From Flavobacteriaceae bacterium (GTDB lineage Bacteria > Bacteroidota > Bacteroidia > Flavobacteriales > Flavobacteriaceae), in the NCBI GenBank assembly GCA_021648755.1, contig JAKISG010000011.1, positions 1 to 61,465 of the forward strand: a DNA stretch of 61,465 bases. The letters run 5' to 3'. Made by a program: the position numbers and the translations under genes. Positions 17,312-24,895 of this stretch are shown here, piece after piece. Each line of letters opens with the position of its first letter. Position 1 is the stretch's first letter. The notes below the pieces were generated by a model. It worked only from the letters and a program-made list of their open reading frames with translations, was not told the origin of the DNA and ran no database searches.

Positions 17312-18150
17312 TGATATTGAATTTAGATAAAACCTTCTATCCTTACCCAAATAAAAAAGCAATTGCTTTTGAAACTTTTACTTTTTCGGGGGGAGAACCT
17401 CACCTCAAAATTATTGATGATTTAAGCACCCTAAGAGAGGTGACAATTACACAAAGAGCCACATCTTTTAATGATATAGGAATATTACTTATTGCAGTAA
17501 ATGCACTAAGAAATATGAAAATAGAAAAAATTAATTTATTGCTACCTTATTTTCCAGCAGCAAGACAAGATCGGTTAATGGCTAAAGGAGAAGCATTATC
17601 TGTTAAAGTTTATGCAGAACTCATAAATAATTTAAACCTAAATTCAGTTACCATATTTGATCCACATTCAGAAGTTACATCTGCTTTACTTAGCAATTGT
17701 ATTGTTATCGAAAATTATCGATTTATTAAAAAAGTAATGAATACACTTGATAAAAACACATTTTTGATATCGCCTGATAGTGGCGCATTAAAAAAAATAT
17801 ATAAAGTTGCATCACATCTTCAAAACTATGAAGTAATAGAATGTTCTAAATCAAGAAATGTAAAGACAGGCAAACTTTCAGGTTTTAAAGTTTACACAGA
17901 TGATTTACAAGGTAAAGATTGTTTAATAGTAGACGATATTTGTGATGGTGGTGGCACATTTTTAGGGCTTGCAAAAGAATTAAAATCAAAAAATGCAGGT
18001 AAATTGTATTTAGCTGTAAGTCACGGTATTTTTAGTAAAGGATTAGAAGAACTTTCAAAAGAATTTGAAATGATTTTTACGACTAACTCTTTTAAAGATA
18101 TTGAAAGTGCAAGTCAAGTTAAACAACTAAATATTTCAGAAATAATATGA
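17311..18150 (+). CDS. PRPP-synthetase-like pyrophosphokinase (ribose-phosphate or ADP-ribose type)
   Basis: 279-residue cytoplasmic enzyme of the Prs fold, shorter than housekeeping Prs (about 315). Visible features: ARQDR (84-88, ATP loop), DPHSE (117-121, metal site), SPDSG (154-158), K180 and R182 in SKSRNVKTG (catalytic flexible loop) and the ribose-5-phosphate loop VDDICDGGGTF (207-217), the variant found in Prs paralogues next to nicotinamide phosphoribosyltransferase genes. It should transfer pyrophosphate from ATP to a 5-phosphoribosyl group. Either it supplies PRPP to the NAMPT-like enzyme at 18792, or, as in the phage NARP1 pathway, it acts on ADP-ribose. The next gene overlaps it by ATGA. 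Transcription likely controlled by the palindrome at its start. Confidence 0.85.
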   Translation: MILNLDKTFYPYPNKKAIAFETFTFSGGEPHLKIIDDLSTLREVTITQRATSFNDIGILLIAVNALRNMKIEKINLLLPYFPAARQDRLMAKGEALSVKVYAELINNLNLNSVTIFDPHSEVTSALLSNCIVIENYRFIKKVMNTLDKNTFLISPDSGALKKIYKVASHLQNYEVIECSKSRNVKTGKLSGFKVYTDDLQGKDCLIVDDICDGGGTFLGLAKELKSKNAGKLYLAVSHGIFSKGLEELSKEFEMIFTTNSFKDIESASQVKQLNISEII

Positions 18151-18689
18151 AAATGAAATACACAAAACAAAGCATACTAAACACAGGTAAATCTATAAAA
18201 TACTTATTTTTTTGGGGACATAGACCAAGTAAAAATGGAGAAATTACCAAAAGTTGTTTCAGCCAATGGTGGGAAATTGATTTTACCATTGAAGAAATTA
18301 CTTATAAATCTGCAGAGCATTTTATGATGGCAGAAAAAGCAAGACTATTTAATGACCAATCTATTTTAGATAAAATAATTAAATGTAAATCTCCCGAAGC
18401 AGCTAAAAAATTAGGCAGACAAGTTAAAAATTTTAATTTAGAAATTTGGAATAATAAGCGACTTGAAATTGTAAAAAAAGCAAATTATCACAAATTCAAT
18501 CAAAACAGTAAACTGAAAACATTTTTACTACAAACAAAGAAAAGAATATTAGTAGAAGCAAGTCCTGTAGATAAAATTTGGGGAATAGGAATGGCAGAAG
18601 ATAATGAAAGTGCTCAAAACCCGAAAAAATGGAAAGGTTTAAATCTTTTAGGTTTTGCATTGATGGAAGTTAGAGACGAATTAAATTAA
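18147..18689 (+). CDS. NADAR family protein (YbiA-like ADP-ribose/N-glycosidase fold)
   Basis: 180 residues covering the whole NADAR domain: FFWGHRPS (21-28), SQWWEIDFTI (39-48), the key-glutamate motif SAEHFMMAEKARLF (55-68), KSPEAAKKLGRQV (81-93), KFNQN (116-120) and the active-site motif LVEASPVDKIWGIG (135-148). Family members cleave N-glycosidic bonds: YbiA acts on reactive riboflavin intermediates, and others remove ADP-ribose from guanine as antitoxins to DarT-type enzymes. It starts inside the stop codon of the kinase (ATGA overlap), so the two are translationally coupled, and it precedes the NAMPT-like gene. A second ATG two codons in (18153) is possible. Confidence 0.92.
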   Translation: MKMKYTKQSILNTGKSIKYLFFWGHRPSKNGEITKSCFSQWWEIDFTIEEITYKSAEHFMMAEKARLFNDQSILDKIIKCKSPEAAKKLGRQVKNFNLEIWNNKRLEIVKKANYHKFNQNSKLKTFLLQTKKRILVEASPVDKIWGIGMAEDNESAQNPKKWKGLNLLGFALMEVRDELN

Positions 18690-18791
18690 AAAAATGAAAA
18701 CTAAAAATTATATAGAATAGTTAAAAGAATAGCCAAAAGAAAACCTATTATATTATAAAAATAAACTTAAAATAATTTAAAAATATAAACT

Positions 18792-20240
18792 ATGAATCCA
18801 TTATTATATACCGACGGCTACAAAGCTGATCACAGAAGACAATACCCGAACGAAACAACATTAGTGTATTCAAATTGGACGCCCAGAAAAAGTAGAATTG
18901 AAGGGATTGATAAAGTTGTATTCTTTGGATTACAATATTTTATTAAACGCTATTTAATTCAAGAATTTCAAGAAAATTTCTTTGACAAGCCAAAAGAAGA
19001 AATTTGTAAAAAATACACTAGAAGAATAAACAACTATTTAGGAGAAAATAAAGTTGGTATTAAACATATAGAAGATTTACACGATTTAGGTTATATACCA
19101 ATGGTTATAAAAGCATTACCAGAAGGTGTATCTGTACCTATTAGAGTACCAATGTTTACAATGTACAACACATTACCTCAATTTTTTTGGTTAACAAATT
19201 ACTTTGAAACATTACTTTCAACAACGGTTTGGTTACCTTGTAATTCTGCAACATTAGCAAAACAATACCGAATAATATTAGATAAATATGCTAAAGAAAC
19301 ATCTTCTATTCCTGAATTTGTAGATTGGCAAGGTCATGATTTTTCAATGAGAGGAATGGCAGGTCTAGAAGCTGCTATAATAAGTTCCGCAGGTCATTTA
19401 TTAAGTTTTACAGGGACAGACACTATCCCAACTGTTGATTTTTTTGAAAAATATTACAATGCAAATTCGGATACTGAATTAATTGGAGGGTCGGTTGCAG
19501 CAACCGAACATTCTGTAATGTGTATGGGAACAAATTTAGGAGAACAAGAAACTTTTAAACGCTTAATTACTGAAATTTATCCCAACGGAATTGTATCTAT
19601 AGTTTCTGATACTTGGGATTTATGGAAAGTACTAACGGAATATTTACCAAACTTAAAAGAAGAAGTTTTAGCGAGAAACGGAAAAGTAGTTGTTCGTCCA
19701 GATAGCGGCGATCCTGTTGATATTATTTGCGGAAATTCAAACGGAAAAACAACAGCAGAAAAAAAAGGAGTCATAGAGTTGCTTTGGGAAACATTTGGCG
19801 GCACAACAAATAACAAAGGATATAAAGAATTAGACAGCCATATTGGTGCAATTTATGGTGATAGTATTACGCTTGACAGAGCAACTCAAATATGTGAACG
19901 GTTAAAAATAAAAGGATTTGCATCTACCAATGTAGTTTTAGGTATTGGATCGTTTACCTATCAATACAACACAAGAGATACTTTTGGTTTTGCAATGAAA
20001 GCAACTTATGGAGAAGTAGCAGGAGAGGGAAGAGAAATTTATAAAGATCCTATAACAGATGATGGAACCAAAAAATCTGCAAAAGGATTAATGAAAATCA
20101 TCAAAGAAAATGGAGAATACAAACTAATCGACCAAGTAAGTTGGGAAGAAGAAAAACAAGGAGAGTTAAAAGAAGTCTATCGTGACGGACAACTACTCAT
20201 TGATGAAAAACTAAATGAAATTAGACTACGTTTAAAATAA
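18792..20240 (+). CDS. Nicotinamide phosphoribosyltransferase-like enzyme (NadV/NAMPT or Namat)
   Basis: 482-residue cytoplasmic enzyme. It matches NAMPT throughout: DGYKADHRRQYP (8-19), GHDFSMRGM (181-189), SFTGTD (205-210, whose Asp selects nicotinamide over nicotinate), SVAATEHS (234-241, catalytic His240) and the PRPP-phosphate motif RPDSGDP (302-308). Normally it joins nicotinamide and PRPP to form NMN. Homologues called Namat in the NARP1 phage pathway join nicotinamide to ADP-ribose pyrophosphate and yield NAD+ directly. No NMN adenylyltransferase is next to it, which either reading allows. 102 nt after the NADAR gene on the same strand; followed by a hairpin at 20258-20279. Confidence 0.92.
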   Translation: MNPLLYTDGYKADHRRQYPNETTLVYSNWTPRKSRIEGIDKVVFFGLQYFIKRYLIQEFQENFFDKPKEEICKKYTRRINNYLGENKVGIKHIEDLHDLGYIPMVIKALPEGVSVPIRVPMFTMYNTLPQFFWLTNYFETLLSTTVWLPCNSATLAKQYRIILDKYAKETSSIPEFVDWQGHDFSMRGMAGLEAAIISSAGHLLSFTGTDTIPTVDFFEKYYNANSDTELIGGSVAATEHSVMCMGTNLGEQETFKRLITEIYPNGIVSIVSDTWDLWKVLTEYLPNLKEEVLARNGKVVVRPDSGDPVDIICGNSNGKTTAEKKGVIELLWETFGGTTNNKGYKELDSHIGAIYGDSITLDRATQICERLKIKGFASTNVVLGIGSFTYQYNTRDTFGFAMKATYGEVAGEGREIYKDPITDDGTKKSAKGLMKIIKENGEYKLIDQVSWEEEKQGELKEVYRDGQLLIDEKLNEIRLRLK

Positions 20241-20257
20241 AAATAGGCACAGTAAAA

Positions 20258-20279
20258 GGTAGCATGGTAACATGCTACC
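20258..20279 (+). terminator. Hairpin between the NAMPT-like gene and tatD
   Basis: Perfect 9-bp stem GGTAGCATG / CATGCTACC with a GTAA tetraloop, 18 nt after the NAMPT-like stop and 19 nt before the convergent tatD stop. There is no T-tract on either side, so it may protect the 3' end or help bidirectional termination rather than act as a classical terminator. Confidence 0.55.
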
Positions 20280-20297
20280 ATATACTAATCACAAATT

Positions 20298-21065
20298 CTA
20301 AACCCCAAAAATAACCTTAGAATTATCCGTAGTTATTTTTGCAATTTCTGCTACAGAAATAGTATAAATTTCGGCTAATTTTTCAGCAATATTTATTAAA
20401 TAACAACTTTCATTTCGTTTACCCCTATATGGTGATGGTGCTAAATAGGGAGCATCGGTTTCTAAAACAATATTTTCTAGAGGTATTTGATTTAAAAACT
20501 GATCAATTTTTCCGTTTTTAAAAGTTACAACACCACCAATTCCTAACTTCATATTATAATTTATTGCTTGTTGTGCTTGTTTTAAATTACCCGTAAAACA
20601 ATGAAAAATTCCATATAACTTATCCCCTTTCATCTCTTCAAGCACTTCAAAAACTTCATCAAAAGCATCTCTACAATGTATGACAATTGGTAAATTTTTC
20701 TCTTTCGCCCAATTAATTTGAGTTTTAAACGCTTCTTGTTGTTGTTTCAAAAAAGACTTATCCCAAAATAAATCAATTCCTATTTCCCCTACTGCATAAA
20801 AATCTCTTTTATCTATCCATTTTTTTACATGTGCTAACTCTTCCTTAAAATTTTTTTTTACATGTGTTGGATGCAAACCCATCATCAAAAATATATTTTT
20901 CGGGAACTGTTTTTCTAAAGCAAACATACTTTCTGTAGTCTCAGAATCTATTGCTGGAATAAAAAACCGTTTTATATCTAAATCAATGGCTCTTTGTATC
21001 GTCTCTGCCCTATCTTCATTAAATTGACTGGAATATAAATGTGTATGCGTATCTGTTAAAATCAT
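20298..21065 (-). CDS. TatD family metal-dependent deoxyribonuclease
   Basis: 255-residue TIM-barrel hydrolase. The metal-binding HxH is in DTHTHLY (H6, H8); further ligands are in GLHPTHV, GEIGIDLFWD, VIHCRDA, GIFHCFTG and the final DAPYLAP. Family members act as 3'-5' exonucleases in DNA repair and turnover. Several paralogues (TatD, YcfH, YjjV) share these motifs and cannot be separated here, so no symbol is given. Single gene converging on the NAD operon. Confidence 0.93.
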   Translation of the reverse strand: MILTDTHTHLYSSQFNEDRAETIQRAIDLDIKRFFIPAIDSETTESMFALEKQFPKNIFLMMGLHPTHVKKNFKEELAHVKKWIDKRDFYAVGEIGIDLFWDKSFLKQQQEAFKTQINWAKEKNLPIVIHCRDAFDEVFEVLEEMKGDKLYGIFHCFTGNLKQAQQAINYNMKLGIGGVVTFKNGKIDQFLNQIPLENIVLETDAPYLAPSPYRGKRNESCYLINIAEKLAEIYTISVAEIAKITTDNSKVIFGV

Positions 21066-21280
21066 ATCTTAAATAAAAAACAAAAGTACGACTTTACAAG
21101 TAAAAATTTTATTCTGTGAGAAACAATTAAGTTTTAATCTAAAAAACTTAGAAATAAGTTTATTTTTGCTATTCTAAATTTATTTAAATGTGCTTATGTT
21201 ACTTACAAAGGTAGTTCATCATATTTTATTCAATTTGAACAAATAAATTAAAAGTTACACAAATACAGCAACTACTATAA

Positions 21281-22435
21281 ATGAATAATTTTGAAGCATT
21301 TTTTAATAAAATTACAGAAAGTTTAGAAAGGGATGATTTCGTAAAGTTAACACTAGGAAAACCTTTAAGTAAACGAAACGAATTACAAAACGTATATTTA
21401 CGTTTAATTAAGTTAAAAGACGGTTCCTGTTTCTCGTTTACATATAGATACAAAACTAATGATCAAGTTAAAAATTATACTTTTAGCGAAGCCAAAACTA
21501 TAATTACAGATTTATTATTAAACACCTTTAGATTTGCTGTATTATTTAGTTTAAAAGAAGATATACAATGCTTTATTTCTAAAAAAAAGCAAGTTACTCT
21601 TAAAATAAACCAAGCAAGTTTTAAGAACAAATTACCTGAATATCACGACAAAATTAAAAATAAGAAAGTCGTTAAAAGTACTTATTTATTCCATTTAGGC
21701 ATAAGCGATAAAGAAGCTAATATTATACCTAAATTTGCTGATAAATACCGACAAATAAATAAATATTTAGAAATTATTAATGATTTAATAAATACTTCAG
21801 ATTTACCAAATAAAATCAATATTGTAGATATGGGCTCTGGTAAAGGGTATTTAACTTTTGCTTTATATGATTTTTTAACCAACAAAAAAGGTTTTGATGT
21901 TACAATAACTGGAATAGAGTTAAGGCAAAATTTGGTGAATTACTGTAATGAAATTGCTGAAAAATGTAATTTTAATAATTTATTATTTCAATGTAAACCG
22001 ATAGAAAAATATACGGCTAAAAATATTAATATATTAATTGCTTTACATGCTTGTGATACCGCAACAGATGATGCACTTTACAAAGGTATCACTTCTAATG
22101 CAGTTCTAATTGTTACTGCTCCTTGTTGTCACAAACAAATAAGGCAGCAGTTAAAAGGTTTTCAACAAGAAAGTCCAATACTTAAATATGGCATCTTTAA
22201 AGAGCGCCAATACGAAATGGTTACAGATACTTTACGTGCCTTACTCCTTGAAAAAGAAAATTATCAAACTAAAATATTCGAGTTTATTTCTAATGAACAT
22301 ACTAGAAAAAATATAATGTTAGTGGGTAAAAAATCTAATAAAAAGAATGATGTAAAATTAATTAATTCTAAAATAGATAAACTAAAAAAAGAGTTTGGAA
22401 TAGAGCAACATTATTTAGAAAAATTAATCAATTAA
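21281..22435 (+). CDS. Class I SAM-dependent methyltransferase (Methyltransf_32/METTL25-like)
   Basis: 384 residues. The Rossmann domain starts around residue 175 with the AdoMet motif VDMGSGKGYLTFALYDFL, then the acidic loop ITGIELRQNLV, and the family-specific IALHACDTATDDAL and TAPCCHKQIRQQL, where the double cysteine and histidine characterise Methyltransf_32 proteins. The N-terminal 170 residues probably form a substrate-binding domain with no recognised family. Substrate unknown; eukaryotic relatives are linked to RNA or protein methylation. Divergent from tatD (215-nt spacer, no strong promoter element seen) and convergent with the next gene. Confidence 0.82.
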   Translation: MNNFEAFFNKITESLERDDFVKLTLGKPLSKRNELQNVYLRLIKLKDGSCFSFTYRYKTNDQVKNYTFSEAKTIITDLLLNTFRFAVLFSLKEDIQCFISKKKQVTLKINQASFKNKLPEYHDKIKNKKVVKSTYLFHLGISDKEANIIPKFADKYRQINKYLEIINDLINTSDLPNKINIVDMGSGKGYLTFALYDFLTNKKGFDVTITGIELRQNLVNYCNEIAEKCNFNNLLFQCKPIEKYTAKNINILIALHACDTATDDALYKGITSNAVLIVTAPCCHKQIRQQLKGFQQESPILKYGIFKERQYEMVTDTLRALLLEKENYQTKIFEFISNEHTRKNIMLVGKKSNKKNDVKLINSKIDKLKKEFGIEQHYLEKLIN

Positions 22436-22448
22436 CTTTTATTTAATA

Positions 22449-23498
22449 TTAAGACTCTTCATTAAAAAAAACTTTGTAAAAAAACATTTTCTTTTCATCA
22501 TCATAACCTCTCTCTAAGTAATAACTAGCAGCATCTGGAGAATCTACGTCTATATTTATCTTAATTCTAGTATCTAGTTTGATTTCTGTTTTAAAGTTCT
22601 TTTTTTCTTTTTTTAAAACCTTATCGGCTACAAAAAAATTATTTCTTAAAACTACATTTTGTTCTGTTTCGTATTGCTTTTTATAGTCTTCAAATAAGTC
22701 TTTTCTTTTATCTTCATCAAAAACAGCTACTTTAAACTGCTCAACATCTATGGCTTCATTTTCTTTAAAATAATCTATTGTATTGGCTAAAAATTCGCTT
22801 TGTTCTTTTTTGCCAAAATTCTCTTTAATGACTTCTTCTGAAAATGAGTTACATAAACTTAAATAATTTTTTGTATGGTTATAGACATCATCTGCTAGTT
22901 TAATTTGTAAGAAATTTTTAATCCAATATTGTGCATCGTAACTATTTGTATCTACGCTTAATACAATTGTACCTTCTGTATCTGTAGTATTAATAATTAA
23001 ACAACCTTTATCTAATTTTTTGGTACTTATACCTTGTGTTAACAAAACTTCTATCTGATTTCCTTCTATGTATGTCTGAAAAAAATCCATTTTATTTTCA
23101 ATCTTAAAAATACCAATTGCATCAGTTATTATAGTATTAATTTCTATGCCCTCAATTCTTGCAATTAATACATCTCCTGTTTTAATATTTGCAGAATTAG
23201 ACTGCTCGTACAAGTGTTTTACAATATTTTGTGATACTTCTACAAAATTGCCTTCATTTGTAAATAACGATTTTGTATAGGCATTCATTTCATTTAAATT
23301 AATATCAGCATGGTGCGAAAAACGATAACTTTCAGTAAGATTGGTAAATGGTTTTAATAAAAAATTAAACATTAATTGATAACTATTTTCATCAAATAAT
23401 AATGAATTATCAGAAAATACATTACGCGTACTGTTAAATTTATTTCCCACTTTATGAATTATAAAGTCGGTTATTTGTGCTTTGTTTTTTTTTATCAT
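22449..23498 (-). CDS. Nucleoid-associated protein (37-kDa NdpA/YejK family)
   Basis: 349 residues matching the NdpA family, cytoplasmic proteins that bind the nucleoid and whose function is poorly defined. Recognisable features are the N-terminal DFIIHKVGNK, the middle KTGDVLIARIEG and the NTTDTEGTIVLSVDTNSYDAQYWIKNFL stretch, and a basic, charged C-terminal third rich in Lys/Glu. Transcribed from a TACCTTTG -7 element at 23591-23598 through a leader of about 85 nt that contains a long inverted repeat. In other flavobacteria relatives are also found beside mobile elements or defence genes; here the upstream side is a decayed duplication. Confidence 0.8.
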   Translation of the reverse strand: MIKKNKAQITDFIIHKVGNKFNSTRNVFSDNSLLFDENSYQLMFNFLLKPFTNLTESYRFSHHADINLNEMNAYTKSLFTNEGNFVEVSQNIVKHLYEQSNSANIKTGDVLIARIEGIEINTIITDAIGIFKIENKMDFFQTYIEGNQIEVLLTQGISTKKLDKGCLIINTTDTEGTIVLSVDTNSYDAQYWIKNFLQIKLADDVYNHTKNYLSLCNSFSEEVIKENFGKKEQSEFLANTIDYFKENEAIDVEQFKVAVFDEDKRKDLFEDYKKQYETEQNVVLRNNFFVADKVLKKEKKNFKTEIKLDTRIKINIDVDSPDAASYYLERGYDDEKKMFFYKVFFNEES

Positions 23499-23522
23499 AA
23501 TTGTGAAAAGTTATCTAAAACC

Positions 23523-23618
23523 TACAAAAATTCTGTAAAAGTGAAACTGTGTTTTTTACCTATTAATTAATATTCTTATTTTCACTTTTACAAAGGTAAT
23601 TTTTTTAACTGAACTAAC
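23523..23618 (+). repeat. Segmental duplication, promoter-leader part, copy a
   Basis: About 90 nt similar to 23851-23938. Copy a contains the intact minus-strand promoter (TACCTTTG) of the nucleoid-associated gene and a perfect 13-bp inverted repeat, TGTAAAAGTGAAA at 23534-23546 with TTTCACTTTTACA at 23580-23592, which would fold in the leader. Confidence 0.8.
23591..23598 (-). promoter_or_regulatory. -7 element TACCTTTG of the nucleoid-associated protein gene
   Basis: Exact TAnnTTTG match on the minus strand, 93 nt before the ATG at 23498. One arm of a 13-bp inverted repeat (23580-23592) overlaps it. The equivalent spot in the downstream duplicate (23918-23925 region) reads TACCCTTG and has lost the consensus. 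Confidence 0.6.
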
Positions 23619-23625
23619 TAATTAG

Positions 23626-23655
23626 TAATGATATTTTAAAAAAGTTGAATTACAT
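23626..23655 (+). repeat. 30-bp perfect direct repeat, copy a
   Basis: Identical over 30 nt to 24045-24074, 419 nt away. Copy b includes the last sense codon and stop of the Lys/Cys-rich exported protein, so copy a is a detached 3' end of that gene. Together with the 23523/23851 repeats it shows a tandem duplication of this intergenic block; the left copy lacks the terminator segment. Confidence 0.85.
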
Positions 23656-23687
23656 CTACTGGCTATATGTTTCCTATAGTTTTAAAC

Positions 23688-23828
23688 TCATCTTGTTAAT
23701 CTATTGGCAATGTACTCATTCCAAAAATTATCAATGTCATTTAAAGATATTTTCCCTTTCTTTCGCTGAAGAACGATAATCTTGTTTCTCTCATAATGTT
23801 TTTTGTTTTTGTAATTAAGGCAATGGCA
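23688..23828 (-). pseudogene. C-terminal remnant of an unidentified gene
   Basis: The minus strand is open for 46 codons ending in TGA at 23688. The peptide contains NKIIVLQRKKGKISLNDID and ends FWNEYIANRLTR, a composition typical of a real protein tail rather than noise. It has no start, and it lies between the two copies of the segmental duplication, directly downstream (on its strand) of the decayed promoter copy b. Family not recognised. The rest of 23499-24068 holds only the repeats and terminator listed separately. Confidence 0.4.
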
Positions 23829-23850
23829 TTAAATAATTGATAAAAGTACT

Positions 23851-23938
23851 TACAAAAATTCTGTAAAGTACTTGTATTCTTTACCTATTAATTAATATTT
23901 TTATTTTCACTTTTTACAAGGGTAATTTTTTAACTAAC
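23851..23938 (+). repeat. Segmental duplication, promoter-leader part, copy b
   Basis: Diverged duplicate of 23523-23618. The -7 box has changed to TACCCTTG and the inverted repeat has lost its perfect pairing, so this copy looks inactive. Confidence 0.8.
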
Positions 23939-24002
23939 CTATTAGAAAGAAAAAAATGAGTTTCATAATTATGTTTTCTAATTAATAAACAGGTCTTTTA
24001 TT

Positions 24003-24040
24003 AAAAAAAATAAAAGACCTAAAATAAATATTTTAGGCCT
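24003..24040 (-). terminator. Rho-independent terminator of the Lys/Cys-rich exported protein gene
   Basis: Read on the minus strand, AGGCCTAAAATA and TATTTTAGGTCT pair (one mismatch) and are followed by TTTTATTTTTTTTT. An alternative perfect 12-bp stem, AGGTCTTTTATT (23991-24002) with AATAAAAGACCT (24009-24020), overlaps it, so the two folds exclude each other. It lies 28 nt after the gene's stop codon. Confidence 0.8.
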
Positions 24041-24044
24041 TTGT

Positions 24045-24074
24045 TAATGATATTTTAAAAAAGTTGAATTACAT
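24045..24074 (+). repeat. 30-bp perfect direct repeat, copy b
   Basis: Partner of 23626-23655; covers the final ATG codon and TAA stop (minus strand) of the gene at 24069-24368. Confidence 0.85.
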
Positions 24075-24368
24075 TGCTTTTTTTACTGCTGCTTTTTCTT
24101 CTTTTTTCTTCTTATCACATGCTGCTTTTTTAGAAGCACATGCTGCTTTAGATTTTTTTGAACCTGAACAACACTCTTTTTTAGTAGCGCATGATTTTTT
24201 AGTAGTTTTTTCAGAAGACACTACTTCACCAACTGTTGCATCAGTTTTCTTTACTTCTTCTTTTATTTCTGTTTTTACTACCTCTTTAACTTTTTTTACA
24301 TCGCTTTGTGCGTTAGAAAATGCTACAAAGAATAAGCCTAATACTAATGTTAAAATTATTTTTTTCAT
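24069..24368 (-). CDS. Small exported Lys/Cys-rich protein
   Basis: 99 residues: a clear signal peptide cut near FSNAQ (residue 21), then an extended Lys/Glu/Val segment and a C-terminal half dominated by Lys, Ala and Cys with the spaced cysteines SCATKKECCSGSKK and ACASKKAACDKKK (seven Cys). Ala/Lys-rich with no hydrophobic core, so probably disordered; the cysteines could bind metal. No family recognised. Ends in a strong terminator. The neighbouring gene upstream on the same strand encodes a heavy-metal-binding-domain lipoprotein, which supports a metal-related idea without proving it. Confidence 0.7.
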   Translation of the reverse strand: MKKIILTLVLGLFFVAFSNAQSDVKKVKEVVKTEIKEEVKKTDATVGEVVSSEKTTKKSCATKKECCSGSKKSKAACASKKAACDKKKKEEKAAVKKAM

Positions 24369-24455
24369 TATTTTATATGTTTTTAATTAATAATCGATAA
24401 AATTACTCTTATTTTTTTTATATTTAAATATTTTTTTGTTAAAAAATGTTAAATC

Positions 24456-24722
24456 TTAATGCTCATGACTATCACCCTCTTTATGAACGTGTTTTTCTTC
24501 CACTTTTTTAGTTTCTCCTGGTTTTTTTTCTTTTAAAGCCATTTTACAAACAGGGCAAGAGCCTTCTTTGGTATAACTTTTTCCTTTTTCGCAATCCATT
24601 GGGCATTGATAAATTACGGTTGCCATTTCTTCTTTTACTTCTTCTTTTTTATCTTTTTTACAAGACGTTACTGTAAAACTTACAGCAAAAATAAGTGCAA
24701 GTACTAATAGTGCTTTTTTCAT
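24456..24722 (-). CDS. Lipoprotein with a heavy-metal-binding domain
   Basis: 88 residues from the ATG at 24722: signal peptide MKKALLVLALIFAVSF with lipobox TVTSC, then Lys/Glu linker, then the heavy-metal-binding domain YQCPMDCEKGKSYTKEGSCPVC followed by KMAL, whose CP-M and CPVCKM cysteines and methionines are the presumed ligands (this domain is common at the N-terminus of copper ATPases and CusB proteins). The tail HVHKEGDSHEH adds four histidines. The open frame extends upstream to 24791, but only the inner start yields a signal peptide. Probably a periplasmic or outer-membrane metal-binding protein. Confidence 0.85.
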   Translation of the reverse strand: MKKALLVLALIFAVSFTVTSCKKDKKEEVKEEMATVIYQCPMDCEKGKSYTKEGSCPVCKMALKEKKPGETKKVEEKHVHKEGDSHEH

Positions 24723-24895
24723 TTTTTGTTTTTTAGTTAATTTATTTTTTTTATAGAACGCAAGATATGTGTTTTTATTACTAAAACACATAAAAAACCT
24801 AAAATATTAGATGTTTTTATTAACTTAACTAATTTTTATAAAATGTTAATGTTTATAAAATATCTACACTTAATTTTTAAATTATATCTCAAATT

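Noticed and set aside
17311..20240. The NAD operon as part of a prophage
   Set aside because: Related gene pairs occur in phages, but no phage structural, integrase or lysis genes are nearby and flanking genes are chromosomal.
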